IMG/VR virus record: IMGVR_UViG_3300042891_000584
Span: 1 to 20,037 of that record
Direction: 5' to 3' (one strand)
Source of the DNA: a virus
DNA: 20,037 nucleotides
Shown here: piece after piece, positions 7,644-14,836 of the stretch
Layout of the letters: every line of letters starts with the position of its first letter
How positions within the stretch are numbered: the first letter of the stretch is position 1
Translations under genes and position numbers: made by a program
The notes under the pieces: model-generated
What the model was told of the DNA's origin: nothing
Seen by the model: only the letters and a program-made list of their open reading frames with translations
Database searches by the model: none

Positions 7644-9016
7644 AAATCAAAAATATTATCATTTTCTTTTTTACTTTGTGTAAAATCTGAAGGATTAAAT
7701 TGATTAGAATTATTAAAACTATCTCTATTCTTAAATTTAGTTATGCGTTCCTCCCACTTTAATTGTATTACACCAGTAGCACCATTTCTATTTTTAGCGT
7801 TAATAATCAATGCGACACCTTGATTAGAATTACCTTCTTCGTCTTCCATTATTCCGTAATATTCTGGTCGATAAATAAACTGGATAACGTCAGCGTCTTG
7901 TTCGATACTTCCAGAATCACGTAAATCAGATAACATTGGTATTTTATTTCCTCCACGTTGTTCCACTGACCTACTTAGTTGAGATAGTGCGACAACTGGC
8001 ACTTGAAAGTTTTTTGCTAATCTTTTTAATCCTCCAGATAATCTACCTACTTCGTCATTTCTACTGGAGTTCTTTTTTTCTTCGGCACTCATAATTTGTA
8101 AATAATCTACCACAACTAAATCAGTGTCTTTATTTTTTCTTAGTGTGGCATTCATTTCATTTAGATTAATTCCAGCCTTGTCATTTAAAACTAACCTCCA
8201 TTTAGAAAATCTTTCTTTAAATTCTTTATGCCTTTCCTCTTGTTGTCTATTAAGTCCACTTAAATTGTAAGCAGTTAAATTAGTTTCAGTCCAGCAACTA
8301 GCTATGCGTTTATAAATTAAGTCAGCACTCATTTCAAGTGAGAAGAAAATAACTTTTTTACCTTTTTCTAGTGCGTTGATAATGTATGCGATAGATAGTG
8401 CGGTCTTTCCCATTGACGGTCTAGCTGCTAATATAATTAAATCACTTTTTTGCCATCCACCCATCTGTGCGTCCATCTCATAAAATCCAGTAGTAACTCC
8501 AGATAGTTCACCACTGTTTTTTACTCTCTCATTAAAGACTTGAAATTTTTCTTCCATAGATTCGAAAGTGTGCGTATTTGAATTAGATAAGTTTACAATA
8601 TTTTCTAACTGTCTGCAACTGTTATTGTGAAAATCAAAAACATCATCAATAGGAGTCATCGCATTCTCTATAATAGACTGTGCGGTATCTCTCATTTTTC
8701 TTTTTACATACAACTCATAGAGAATAGCACAGTGCCTTTCAAAAGATTTCTGACTGTAGTAGTTATTTGTTTTTACTATTACATCGTGAGCAGAAACATT
8801 AGAAAAAGAATACAATATTTTGACTTCATTATAAACACTTAATGCGTCTACTGGCATACTTCTACTTTGTAGAGAATTAATAGCGTTAAAAATTTCTTTA
8901 TTCTTTACGTCGTAAAAAATTTCTCCAGTGAGTATATCTGGAAAATCAATTTCATTTATCATTAGTATTGAACCAATAACAGAATCCTCTATAGTTTTAT
9001 CTTGTATTACTTCCAT
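7640..9016 (-). CDS. dnaB: Replicative DNA helicase, DnaB family
   Basis: Hexameric 5'-3' helicase that drives the phage replication fork. The 458-aa product has an N-terminal DnaB domain (residues 1-110, EDSVIGSILM...) and a linker. The RecA-like core starts near 170 with SGVTTGFYEMDAQMGGWQKSDL. Walker A is ARPSMGKTA at 199-207, Walker B LVVVDYLQIM at 300-309. The C-terminal region has ALSQLSRSVEQR, then LSDLRDSGSIEQDADVI, including the arginine-finger region. A short asparagine-rich tail follows. The length is standard and all motifs are present. It lies 2 nt downstream of the initiator/loader-like gene, the usual arrangement of phage replication modules. Confidence 0.96.
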   Translation of the reverse strand: MEVIQDKTIEDSVIGSILMINEIDFPDILTGEIFYDVKNKEIFNAINSLQSRSMPVDALSVYNEVKILYSFSNVSAHDVIVKTNNYYSQKSFERHCAILYELYVKRKMRDTAQSIIENAMTPIDDVFDFHNNSCRQLENIVNLSNSNTHTFESMEEKFQVFNERVKNSGELSGVTTGFYEMDAQMGGWQKSDLIILAARPSMGKTALSIAYIINALEKGKKVIFFSLEMSADLIYKRIASCWTETNLTAYNLSGLNRQQEERHKEFKERFSKWRLVLNDKAGINLNEMNATLRKNKDTDLVVVDYLQIMSAEEKKNSSRNDEVGRLSGGLKRLAKNFQVPVVALSQLSRSVEQRGGNKIPMLSDLRDSGSIEQDADVIQFIYRPEYYGIMEDEEGNSNQGVALIINAKNRNGATGVIQLKWEERITKFKNRDSFNNSNQFNPSDFTQSKKENDNIFDL

Positions 9017-9018
9017 AA

Positions 9019-9633
9019 TTATCTTTTTAGAAATTGGTTTTTATCTTTAAGATTAATAATATTTTTTTCTTTATTATCACCTTCTAGCCATTTAGCTGCT
9101 CTAATTTTACCTTTCCACCTTTGAATCTTAGTACCATTTCTATCGTGCCATTCCATATCTGTATAATATTTATAAGCCTCTATAGATTTAGCCTTAGTAG
9201 AATTATTTTCTAAAAAGAATTTAGTAAACTCATCCAGAGTAGGAGGTGTAAATTCAATTTTAGCTTTTTTAGTCTTCTTATTTTCTTTAGATTTATCTAT
9301 ATTTTCATTTTCATTTTCATTTTCCATATGTTTATCATATGATAATTTGCTTTGTTTGTTGTTTCTACGTGAGTTACAATAATTTTTTCTCCTTTCTTTT
9401 TCTTTTTCTAACCTTTCATTAAAAAATAAATTGTTTTCATCTTTGTCAAACTTAGAAAACACTTCCTCGTCATATGATTTGCATATGAATAGCATTTGTT
9501 TTTCTGTTAGTCTACCAATATCAAAATGTAAACAGAGTAATCTAATATACTTACCTACTTGTTCGTCTGTCATTAGTTGTGTTCCTATTGTAAAATCACT
9601 TGGATAAAATAAGAACGCTGGGTCTTTTGCCAT
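9019..9633 (-). CDS. Replication initiator/helicase-loader-like protein (DUF1376-like N-terminus)
   Basis: The N-terminal 85 residues (DPAFLFYPSDFTIGTQLMTDEQVGKYIRLLCLHFDIGRL) match the winged-helix pattern of phage replisome-organiser/YdaU-type proteins that bind origin DNA. A low-complexity linker with a repeated ENENENEN tract and a lysine-rich segment follows (residues 100-125). A C-terminal domain contains AYKYYTDMEWHDRNGTKIQRWKG, a recurring element of Bacteroidota phage replication proteins. The product is 204 aa. It is directly upstream of the DnaB-type gene (2-nt gap) and directly downstream of an intrinsic terminator, so it may head its own transcript. Origin binding and loading are inferred from family and context. 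Confidence 0.78.
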   Translation of the reverse strand: MAKDPAFLFYPSDFTIGTQLMTDEQVGKYIRLLCLHFDIGRLTEKQMLFICKSYDEEVFSKFDKDENNLFFNERLEKEKERRKNYCNSRRNNKQSKLSYDKHMENENENENIDKSKENKKTKKAKIEFTPPTLDEFTKFFLENNSTKAKSIEAYKYYTDMEWHDRNGTKIQRWKGKIRAAKWLEGDNKEKNIINLKDKNQFLKR

Positions 9634-9657
9634 AATATAATTTTTTTGTAATTTAAA

Positions 9658-9683
9658 AAGGTGACTAGCTACAGAGTCACCTT
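9658..9683 (-). terminator. Intrinsic terminator
   Basis: A perfect 9-bp stem, AAGGTGACT/AGTCACCTT (9658-9666 with 9675-9683), has an 8-nt loop. On the minus strand it is followed by a T-rich tail (TTTTTAAATTA counting the end of the stem). It lies between the SSB-like gene and the initiator-like gene, so it can end or attenuate early transcription before the replication pair. Confidence 0.75.
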
Positions 9684-9717
9684 AATTTATTTGATTTTTA
9701 CCTAAAAATGTAGCTTT

Positions 9718-9777
9718 TTAGTCTGTGCAACTCACTGGAACGTAGTAGATTGGCTTGTTTTGGCTGTTTTTAGCCAT
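9718..9777 (-). CDS. Possible 19-residue leader peptide/small protein
   Basis: In the 207-nt gap between two genes, ATG at 9777-9775 opens a short frame, MAKNSQNKPIYYVPVSCTD, ending TAA at 9720-9718. It is 35 nt before the terminator stem. AGAAAGG lies a few bases upstream of the ATG, one of the few Shine-Dalgarno-like sequences in the window. The closeness to the terminator would fit an attenuator leader, but such a short frame can arise by chance. The rest of this gap holds a short TGGCT/AGCCA hairpin overlapping the start of the frame and nothing else I can interpret. Confidence 0.3.
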   Translation of the reverse strand: MAKNSQNKPIYYVPVSCTD

Positions 9778-9840
9778 TTTAAGAGCCTTTCTAGTGTATG
9801 GGTATGTAACACCACCAGACAACACAAAAAATAGCTTAAA

Positions 9841-10440
9841 TCAATTCTCGTCAAAATAGTCACCGTGTTCGTTACCAGTTTGTTGAAATCTATTTTGATT
9901 CTCTAATAATACTTTTTTCAAGAATTTAGTTCGTTGTGCAGTATAAACCATAATATCCTCTTTTTCGTATGGTGCTGGTGGAAAATCTGGTAGTCCGTTA
10001 GGATTTTCTTTTGTAAAGTATGCGTCTATCTTTTTACCACTTTTATCAGTACCCTCATAAACATTTACTCCAGCTATACGTTTACCATTTTCGTTTACAA
10101 ATTCGTATGGTGCTAAACAATAATTTTTAGTTGGTAACAAATTAGGCAACTTAGAAATTAAGTTTACAAAGTATCTTGAATCTACTGGCATTTGCACTGT
10201 GCAAACTTCTATACCATCGTTCAAAACGATAAATAATTTATCACCAAATTTTTTGTCTTCCTTAATTGCTATGCTAGTAATTTTACCATAGATACTTTCG
10301 TAAGTAAGTTCAAAAACTTTTTTGCCAGTTTTTGTTTCTCTCTCTTTGGCATTAGCAGTATCTTCAGATACTGTTCTAGTAATTTGTCCAAACACTATTG
10401 TAAAGTATTTAGACGTTGTGCGTTGTGCGTTTGTTCCCAT
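9841..10440 (-). CDS. Single-stranded DNA-binding-like protein
   Basis: Probable ssDNA-binding protein of the replication/recombination module. The 199-aa product is strand-rich in the first two thirds: YFTIVFGQITRTV, then KKVFELTYESIYGKITSIAIKE, then KLFIVLNDGIEVCTVQMPV. This suits an OB-like fold. A later segment YFTKENPNGLPDFPPAPYEKEDIMVY resembles phage SSB-like proteins I know from other Bacteroidota phages. The C-terminus ends in an acidic aromatic tail (HGDYFDEN), as SSBs often do for recruiting partners. The neighbour three genes upstream is an exonuclease-like protein, which fits. The homology is weak by eye and an unrelated replication accessory remains possible. Confidence 0.6.
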   Translation of the reverse strand: MGTNAQRTTSKYFTIVFGQITRTVSEDTANAKERETKTGKKVFELTYESIYGKITSIAIKEDKKFGDKLFIVLNDGIEVCTVQMPVDSRYFVNLISKLPNLLPTKNYCLAPYEFVNENGKRIAGVNVYEGTDKSGKKIDAYFTKENPNGLPDFPPAPYEKEDIMVYTAQRTKFLKKVLLENQNRFQQTGNEHGDYFDEN

Positions 10441-10445
10441 TTTGT

Positions 10446-10655
10446 TTATTTATTTATTGGATTAATTATGTTACTGTATAAATTTGTAGTTCTAGGATAG
10501 CCTAATTCTATTTTTTCGCATAGGTCTATAAAATAGCTTGTGGCTTCAATTTCATCTTTAAAAGATTCTTGTAAAAAACCATTAATGCGAATTGTGTAAG
10601 TACATTCAGTTAATGAATGTTCAACCTTGTCTAGTGTTACTTTTTTTGTGTCCAT
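10446..10655 (-). CDS. Small hypothetical early protein
   Basis: The 69-aa product has beta-rich segments (VEHSLTECTYTIRINGFLQESF) followed by a helix (EIEATSYFIDLCEKIELGYPR). I recognise no domain. It starts 2 nt after the previous gene and ends 5 nt before the SSB-like ATG, so it is cotranscribed with the exonuclease and SSB-like genes. It is small, soluble and mildly acidic, so an accessory or inhibitor role is conceivable but unsupported. Confidence 0.65.
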   Translation of the reverse strand: MDTKKVTLDKVEHSLTECTYTIRINGFLQESFKDEIEATSYFIDLCEKIELGYPRTTNLYSNIINPINK

Positions 10656-10657
10656 AG

Positions 10658-10909
10658 TTATTTTTTTAAATTGTAAATTGATTTTCTAATAAGATTTATT
10701 TTATAGTCTTCAAATTTTAATTCCATACTGTGTGCTTCACTTCTAGTAAAGAGCATTCCCAAATAAATTACTGGTGGAATTTTTTCATCTTTATAAATAA
10801 TTGCAGTAAGTTGTGGATTTTCAATTTTCTGTAAAACGAACTCGTAGTCCGTGTGCGATACATACTCCCAGTGCTTAGTAGTGTACCATTTTTTTTTCTT
10901 AGTTTCCAT
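10658..10909 (-). CDS. Small hypothetical early protein
   Basis: The 83-aa product begins with a basic stretch (METKKKKWYTTKHWEYV). Strand-like parts (YEFVLQKIENPQLTAIIYKDEK, IPPVIYLGMLF) and a helix ending in a basic tail (INLIRKSIYNLKK) follow. There is no signal peptide and no known motif. It is packed 1 nt from the exonuclease-like gene upstream and 2 nt from the next gene. The basic ends could contact nucleic acid. The function is unknown. Confidence 0.65.
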   Translation of the reverse strand: METKKKKWYTTKHWEYVSHTDYEFVLQKIENPQLTAIIYKDEKIPPVIYLGMLFTRSEAHSMELKFEDYKINLIRKSIYNLKK

Positions 10910-10910
10910 T

Positions 10911-11876
10911 TTATTGTTTATTTAGATTGTTTAAATATTCAGTTAGTGTAAGGTATGCGTATGCGTCAGAAAGTTTATCTGGTCTTTTTAAATCAATCAC
11001 TCCAGTAAATGTTTTAAAATTTCTGTCTTTTTTCTTCTCTTGTATTTTTGCCATTTCACAAAGGTGAGGTAATAGTGCTAAATCAATTGAATCTGTTTGG
11101 TCTTTTAAATTATAACTTGGTTCGGTCTTCCAGTCTTTAGGTGACCAATTAAATAATTTAATCTCTCTATCTTTAAACTCTGGAAATGATTCTATTAATG
11201 CCTCTCTATGAATAGCCAATTGGAGTGCGTGGTCAGAATGAAATCCTTTACGACCAGACTTCATATCTATAATTGCTAGAACTCTTTGCTTTTTTTTCTC
11301 TGGTTTAAATTCTCCAGACCTTGCACCAGTCTTAAATTTATCAGTGTCAGAGAATCCATCTACCTCAATAGTCATTTCACAAACTATATCCAATGCACCA
11401 GCTACACCATATTTATCAGTTCCTAAAACCATCTCTATGCCTAGTGCGTCTACTTCGTAGTCTTGAACAAACTTTGCGAATGCGACCATATCACTTTTTA
11501 AATCGTCCGACCAACTTTGTTTCCAGTGTTTAAAATTTTCTTGAGCAGCGAATGGCTCAATTATTTTATCCACCATTGATAAATCGTAGCTTCCATCTAT
11601 TAAAAGTTGTGCGTTTAAATAGTGCATTAAAGTACCGTAATTTGCAGACAATTCTAGTACCTTATCGTATTCACTACCTTGTTGCCTAATCCACTCTATT
11701 AAGTGTGGTGGAGTTGGTAGAACTGACCTAACAAAAGTGGTGGCACTAATGTATTGTTTCAATTTTCCTTCACTGTCATAACAATAGTATAGCCTACCGT
11801 TACCAGTATTAATTCTGTACATTCTGTGAGGTGGCACTATGCGTGATAGCATAGGCACGATTTCTTCTGTCTTCAT
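10911..11876 (-). CDS. PD-(D/E)XK superfamily exonuclease-like protein
   Basis: Likely DNA exonuclease of the RecB/Cas4/YqaJ-related group. In the 321-aa product the residues for this fold appear in order: a conserved GTLMHYL helix (about 81-87), E148 in ALGIEMVLGTDKYGVAGALDIV with D163, the catalytic D204-x-K206 in AIIDMKSGRKG, and Q219 in HALQLAIHREAL. That is a complete active-site set. The C-terminal third (FNWSPKDWKTEPSYNLKD and beyond) is less characteristic. Together with the SSB-like gene it suggests a recombination/replication-repair module, although no RecT-like annealing protein is in the window. The exact substrate is not evident. Confidence 0.82.
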   Translation of the reverse strand: MKTEEIVPMLSRIVPPHRMYRINTGNGRLYYCYDSEGKLKQYISATTFVRSVLPTPPHLIEWIRQQGSEYDKVLELSANYGTLMHYLNAQLLIDGSYDLSMVDKIIEPFAAQENFKHWKQSWSDDLKSDMVAFAKFVQDYEVDALGIEMVLGTDKYGVAGALDIVCEMTIEVDGFSDTDKFKTGARSGEFKPEKKKQRVLAIIDMKSGRKGFHSDHALQLAIHREALIESFPEFKDREIKLFNWSPKDWKTEPSYNLKDQTDSIDLALLPHLCEMAKIQEKKKDRNFKTFTGVIDLKRPDKLSDAYAYLTLTEYLNNLNKQ

Positions 11877-11893
11877 TTTTTAGTTTAGTTTAA

Positions 11894-12112
11894 TTAATAA
11901 TTATAATTAGTTCTATCAATGTTATTTTCAATTAGTGCGTGTTCGATACTACCTATTTTTTGCTGAGAAAGATAAATTTCAATATCTAAATACTGTAACA
12001 TATCTAACTCATTATCGTAAAGTTTTTGACAGTTTTTGTGAGTTTCTAGTTCTTTAATTGCTACGTGTAATATGTTCAGTAGTGTTTCTCTGTGTTTTTT
12101 ATTTAGTTCCAT
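11894..12112 (-). CDS. Small hypothetical early protein
   Basis: The 72-aa product is predominantly helical by eye (HRETLLNILHVAIKELETHKN, then LYDNELDMLQYLDIEIYLSQQK). It may form a coiled-coil or helical hairpin. It has no recognisable domain, signal or membrane segment. It lies 1 nt after the previous gene and 17 nt before the exonuclease-like gene, with a TTTAATTAAACTAAACTAAAAAATG leader between them. Confidence 0.6.
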   Translation of the reverse strand: MELNKKHRETLLNILHVAIKELETHKNCQKLYDNELDMLQYLDIEIYLSQQKIGSIEHALIENNIDRTNYNY

Positions 12113-12113
12113 T

Positions 12114-12311
12114 TTATTTTTTATTTTTATTAATAATTAAACTTCTTAAACCATTAATTGCTTTTTTATAGCCACGTTCTTTTTCCTTTATTAAATCATA
12201 AGTAGGTGCATCTGTAAAGTGCATTGATATTTCTTTACCGTAATGATTTGTTATTACTTTCCATTGACCATATCCAGTGCGTATAAAATCAATATTTTTT
12301 TTACTTTCCAT
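12114..12311 (-). CDS. Small hypothetical early protein
   Basis: The 65-aa product combines a strand-rich start (FIRTGYGQWKVITNHYGKEIS) with a basic helical end (KEKERGYKKAINGLRSLIINKNKK). I recognise no family. Its TAA lies 1 nt before the next ATG and its own ATG follows an A-rich leader typical of the window. The basic C-terminus might bind nucleic acid. Confidence 0.6.
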   Translation of the reverse strand: MESKKNIDFIRTGYGQWKVITNHYGKEISMHFTDAPTYDLIKEKERGYKKAINGLRSLIINKNKK

Positions 12312-12329
12312 TTTATTTTTTTTAGTTTA

Positions 12330-12557
12330 TTAATAATTTTCCATTACTCTATCGCATTCATCTTGAATGGCACTCCTAATTTTTTCATTAAATCTGTGCC
12401 ATACTTCTTTTTTGTGTTTTATTACTGAAATTACTTCGTAGCTATCTGGCACACTAGGTTGAAATCTATCTCCAGATTCACCTCTATTAAATTCTAATTT
12501 AACTTCGTATGCGTATGCGTTTCCGCTTTTACTTTCAATTGTTACTTCTATGTACAT
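12330..12557 (-). CDS. Small hypothetical early protein
   Basis: The 75-aa product opens with strands (MYIEVTIESKSGNAYAYEVKLEF). It continues through a polar loop (RGESGDRFQPSVPDSYEVIS) to a charged helix (VWHRFNEKIRSAIQDECDRVMENY). There is no known domain. The NAYAYE stretch is encoded by an ACGCATACGCATACG tract, the same motif found as an intergenic repeat further upstream (see repeats). It is one of a chain of closely spaced small genes. Confidence 0.62.
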   Translation of the reverse strand: MYIEVTIESKSGNAYAYEVKLEFNRGESGDRFQPSVPDSYEVISVIKHKKEVWHRFNEKIRSAIQDECDRVMENY

Positions 12558-12579
12558 TTTATAGTTTATTAAATTAATA

Positions 12580-12885
12580 TTAGTAATTTGTTTTGACGAA
12601 TAATCTAATTGGGCAACCAGTTAAATCTCTTATTCTGTTTATATCAGTTAGCGTAGGTCGATATTTAGAACTACCTTTTTTCCAGTGGCTAATAATACTT
12701 TTACAATATGAGTCACTCCAGTCTGGGTGCAGTGTTTTTAATAACTGTACAGACGTTTTTCTTTTGTCTGGTGTTCTACTCATATTCAAATAAGCTACTG
12801 CGTCACCGATAAATAGATATACTATACCAGCGTCATCTTTTTTTATATTCATAATAGTTTTTTTTAAGTTGGCTAATGTAACCAT
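12580..12885 (-). CDS. Helix-turn-helix-like regulatory protein (XRE-like)
   Basis: The 101-aa product has a helical body with a C-terminal pattern like an XRE/Cro DNA-binding domain. CKSIISHWKKGSSKYRPTL (about residues 61-79) is placed like the turn and recognition helix. TDINRIRDLTGCPIRLFV is the closing pair of helices, comparable with the 'L..I...L.V....LF' ending of such domains. The first 60 residues may be an effector or dimerisation part. It lies in the early region near the repeat-rich gap at 13178-13355, so that gap is a plausible target. The DNA-binding call is by pattern only. Confidence 0.5.
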   Translation of the reverse strand: MVTLANLKKTIMNIKKDDAGIVYLFIGDAVAYLNMSRTPDKRKTSVQLLKTLHPDWSDSYCKSIISHWKKGSSKYRPTLTDINRIRDLTGCPIRLFVKTNY

Positions 12886-12895
12886 ATTTTTTTTA

Positions 12896-13177
12896 TTATG
12901 ATTTTTTTAGACTGCTCTTAAGAATATTTTTTCTAAGTTCGAACCGTTCGTCTAGTTTACTTTCAACTTTAGAAACGTCATCTGAATACAAATAATTTTC
13001 TGAACTTACTATAAAATCACGTTCAAAGGTCACGCATACAGAATTTCCGACAACTGTAGACCTAATATTAATTTCAAAAAATTTTATTTCGTGTTTTTTA
13101 ATGTATCCGTATGCCTCTAAAAACAATTCTATTTGGTAATATTCACTGTGCGTAGTGTTTTTTTCTTTTGAGTTCAT
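12896..13177 (-). CDS. Hypothetical early protein
   Basis: The 93-aa product has a hydrophobic-polar middle (YYQIELFLEAYGYIKKHEIKFFEINIRSTVVGNSVCVTFERDF). A charged helical end follows (VESKLDERFELRKNILKSSLKKS). No domain is recognised. It is the first gene after the repeat-rich 178-bp gap, so a promoter or operator there may control it and the genes below it. Confidence 0.62.
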   Translation of the reverse strand: MNSKEKNTTHSEYYQIELFLEAYGYIKKHEIKFFEINIRSTVVGNSVCVTFERDFIVSSENYLYSDDVSKVESKLDERFELRKNILKSSLKKS

Positions 13178-13355
13178 TTTTTTTAAATTTTAGTTTGTTT
13201 ATAATACCTTAATATAATAAAGGGAAAAAGTTTAAAATCAATTTAAACCCTTTTAAAGCCACTAGACCCCCAGACCAGCTAAATAGCCTATCTGGGAGGT
13301 CAAAAGTGTCTGAGAGTGGCTAAAAGTGGCTAAATTGACCCCATTCTATAGGTTT
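13178..13355. other. Repeat-rich non-coding gap: candidate origin or operator region
   Basis: No ORF is supported here. On the plus strand I see: GTTTAAA/TTTAAAC, a perfect 7-bp inverted repeat (13230-13236 with 13242-13248); GACCCCCAGA/TCTGGGAGGTC, a 10-bp stem with one bulge (13265-13274 with 13291-13301); a 10-bp direct repeat AGTGGCTAAA at 13315-13324 and 13325-13334, with a degenerate third copy at 13305-13314; and TAGGTT/AACCTA (13349-13354 with 13358-13363) reaching into the stop codon of the DUF932 gene. An inverted partner AGCCACT occurs at 13257-13263. The AT-rich end and helix-turn spacing of the direct repeats recall iterons or operators. Confidence 0.5.
13315..13334. repeat. Tandem 10-bp repeat (two perfect copies, one degenerate before them)
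   Basis: AGTGGCTAAA is repeated exactly twice with a period of one DNA helical turn, and 13305-13314 (AGTGTCTGAG) is a weak third copy. Spacing by 10 bp puts all copies on the same face of the helix, as in protein-binding iterons. Confidence 0.7.
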
Positions 13356-14264
13356 CTAACCTACTAGGTGGTGTTTAATGGTGTTTTTATTAATAAATTC
13401 CATTATTGAGTCAAAAGTACTATTCATTACTTTGTTACCACCACCAATAAAAATAGAGTCTTCTTTTTTGTCTTCATTTACTCTAATATGATTTTCGAAA
13501 TAAGTAACAGAATTAAAAAGACCCCACAAAGAATTTCCGTGACTATTTAACTCACTTTCTAAAACATTATTAAATTGTGTTAGTTGGTTTTTTTTACGTG
13601 TACTAACGTCACTAGAATTTATTTCTAATTTATCCACGTCAAATAATAACTTAATAACTTTTTCGAAAATTGGTTTTGAAATTTTACTTTCAGCCATTCT
13701 AGAATAGTCTTCCATTATTTTGTTGTCACCTTGTAGGGTATTCATTAATTGTAATTTTGCTACTTCTACACGTTGTGCAGCACTCATAGTATGTCGAAAT
13801 TTTTCTAAATCTCTGAAGGCTCTATAAAAAGTGTTCTGGCATACGACCACTGTGTTACTACTACCAAAACCAATACTAGTAGAGCCATCGTGTGAGTTTA
13901 TAGCAGTTAGCCATCTTTTAATAGTATCGTTTTCAATTTTAAAATCTGGTAACTGTATTTGGTAAAAAACTTTTTTGTTATCTTGTAAAGTTCCACCTCT
14001 ATAGACACTACCAATACCAGAAGAAGCCTCTACTATAGTTTGTGCGAGTGCGTGATTCTGAAATGGTACGTATTGACCTTTAGTAGTACCTAGCCAGTCA
14101 TTATTGTCATTTTTAAAAATACCATACGATTCTGTAGGGTGACCTTTTATACTAATTAATGGTTCTTTGTATACTGACCAATTAGTGCCAGTGCCTTCTA
14201 GTAGTTCAAAAGTAGTTTGCTCAATACTAGATTTTTTTGAGATTGTGATTTCTGATTTTTTCAT
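13356..14264 (-). CDS. DUF932 family phage/plasmid protein
   Basis: The 302-aa product matches the DUF932 (phage/plasmid-like) pattern. It has an N-terminal part with a WLGTTKGQYVPFQNHALAQTI region (about 58-77), where family members have 'vG..Y.pvqn.e.f'. The central NSHDGSTSIGFGSSNTVVVCQNTF (about 124-147) follows, with FRHTMSAAQRV, the usual family landmark. A helical C-terminal half ends in a glycine-rich IFIGGGNKVMN segment. The family is widespread in phages and plasmids and has no agreed biochemical role. Early position and large size suggest an important takeover or replication-related function, which is inference. A non-coding, repeat-rich region follows its stop codon. Confidence 0.85.
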   Translation of the reverse strand: MKKSEITISKKSSIEQTTFELLEGTGTNWSVYKEPLISIKGHPTESYGIFKNDNNDWLGTTKGQYVPFQNHALAQTIVEASSGIGSVYRGGTLQDNKKVFYQIQLPDFKIENDTIKRWLTAINSHDGSTSIGFGSSNTVVVCQNTFYRAFRDLEKFRHTMSAAQRVEVAKLQLMNTLQGDNKIMEDYSRMAESKISKPIFEKVIKLLFDVDKLEINSSDVSTRKKNQLTQFNNVLESELNSHGNSLWGLFNSVTYFENHIRVNEDKKEDSIFIGGGNKVMNSTFDSIMEFINKNTIKHHLVG

Positions 14265-14293
14265 TTTGTTTTTTGTTTTTTTGTTTTTAATTA

Positions 14294-14446
14294 TTAATTT
14301 AAATTTTTAATCATATCTATATTAAAATTTTCTAAATTTTTTTTTCCCCAAATAATTGCTTCTTTATATTCACTAAAGAATTTTTCTATTAATTGGAAAT
14401 TATGTTTTTTAGAATAATAGTTTATTATAAATTTTTTATTTTTCAT
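14294..14446 (-). CDS. Small hypothetical protein (50 aa)
   Basis: ATG at 14446-14444 gives a 50-codon frame ending TAA at 14296-14294. It fills most of the gap before the DUF932 gene, and the usual AAATAAACTAAAATG leader precedes it. The product is basic at the start (MKNKKFIINYYSKKHNF) with an EYKEAIIWGKKNLENFNIDMI region. Similar short endings ('NLENFNxDMI') occur in small proteins of other Bacteroidota phages as far as I recall. The function is unknown. It was easy to miss because of its length, but the context supports it. Confidence 0.6.
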   Translation of the reverse strand: MKNKKFIINYYSKKHNFQLIEKFFSEYKEAIIWGKKNLENFNIDMIKNLN

Positions 14447-14485
14447 TTTAGTTTATTTATTTTTTAGTTTATGCGTATGCGTTTA
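14447..14485 (-). repeat. Intergenic repeat copy 1
   Basis: On the minus strand this holds ACGCATACGCA (14482-14472) followed by TAAACTAAAAAATAAATAAACTAAAATG. It follows the stop of the 99-aa gene and leads into the ATG of the 50-aa gene. Copies 2 and 3 have the same layout. Confidence 0.75.
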
Positions 14486-14785
14486 TTAAATTTTAGAATG
14501 TTCAAATATTTCTTTACCATACATAGTGCAACCGTGAGTCATACTAATATTCATAGCAGACTTAACTAGTTCGTGCATCACTGGTTTTTTTCTATCTAGT
14601 CCTTTCATAAAGTCAGCGGCTGCCATATCTTTTTTTACTTCCAAATAAATTTCTTTAAATTTTTCTTTAGCAGTTTCTTGAAAATATTTAGTAGCTTTTT
14701 CAACGTCAAATTTTTGATTCTCTTTTTTGCTTATTTGAATAATTGCTTCACTAGTCAATTGCTTCATTATTTTAGTTACTTCCAT
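14486..14785 (-). CDS. Hypothetical helical early protein
   Basis: The 99-aa product is almost entirely helical and lysine/glutamate-rich. It runs MEVTKIMKQLTSEAIIQISKK, then EKATKYFQETAKEKFKEIYLEVKKDMAA, then a hydrophobic end with MHELVKSAMNISMTHGCTMYG. I recognise no domain. It lies between two copies of an intergenic repeat and belongs to the set of small early proteins. A second in-frame Met at residue 7 (MKQL) could be the true start. The A-rich leader with AATAAATTATG supports the first. Confidence 0.62.
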   Translation of the reverse strand: MEVTKIMKQLTSEAIIQISKKENQKFDVEKATKYFQETAKEKFKEIYLEVKKDMAAADFMKGLDRKKPVMHELVKSAMNISMTHGCTMYGKEIFEHSKI

Positions 14786-14836
14786 AATTTATTTTTTTTA
14801 GGTTATTTATTTTTTTTAGTTTGGGGTGCGTATGCG
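14786..14836 (-). repeat. Intergenic repeat copy 2
   Basis: The minus strand holds ACGCATACGCA (14837-14827), which shares its first base with the stop codon of the 78-aa gene, then CCCCAAACTAAAAAAAATAAAT and a second AAAAAAAATAAATTATG. It is the same architecture as copies 1 and 3, with a small CCC insertion. Confidence 0.75.
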
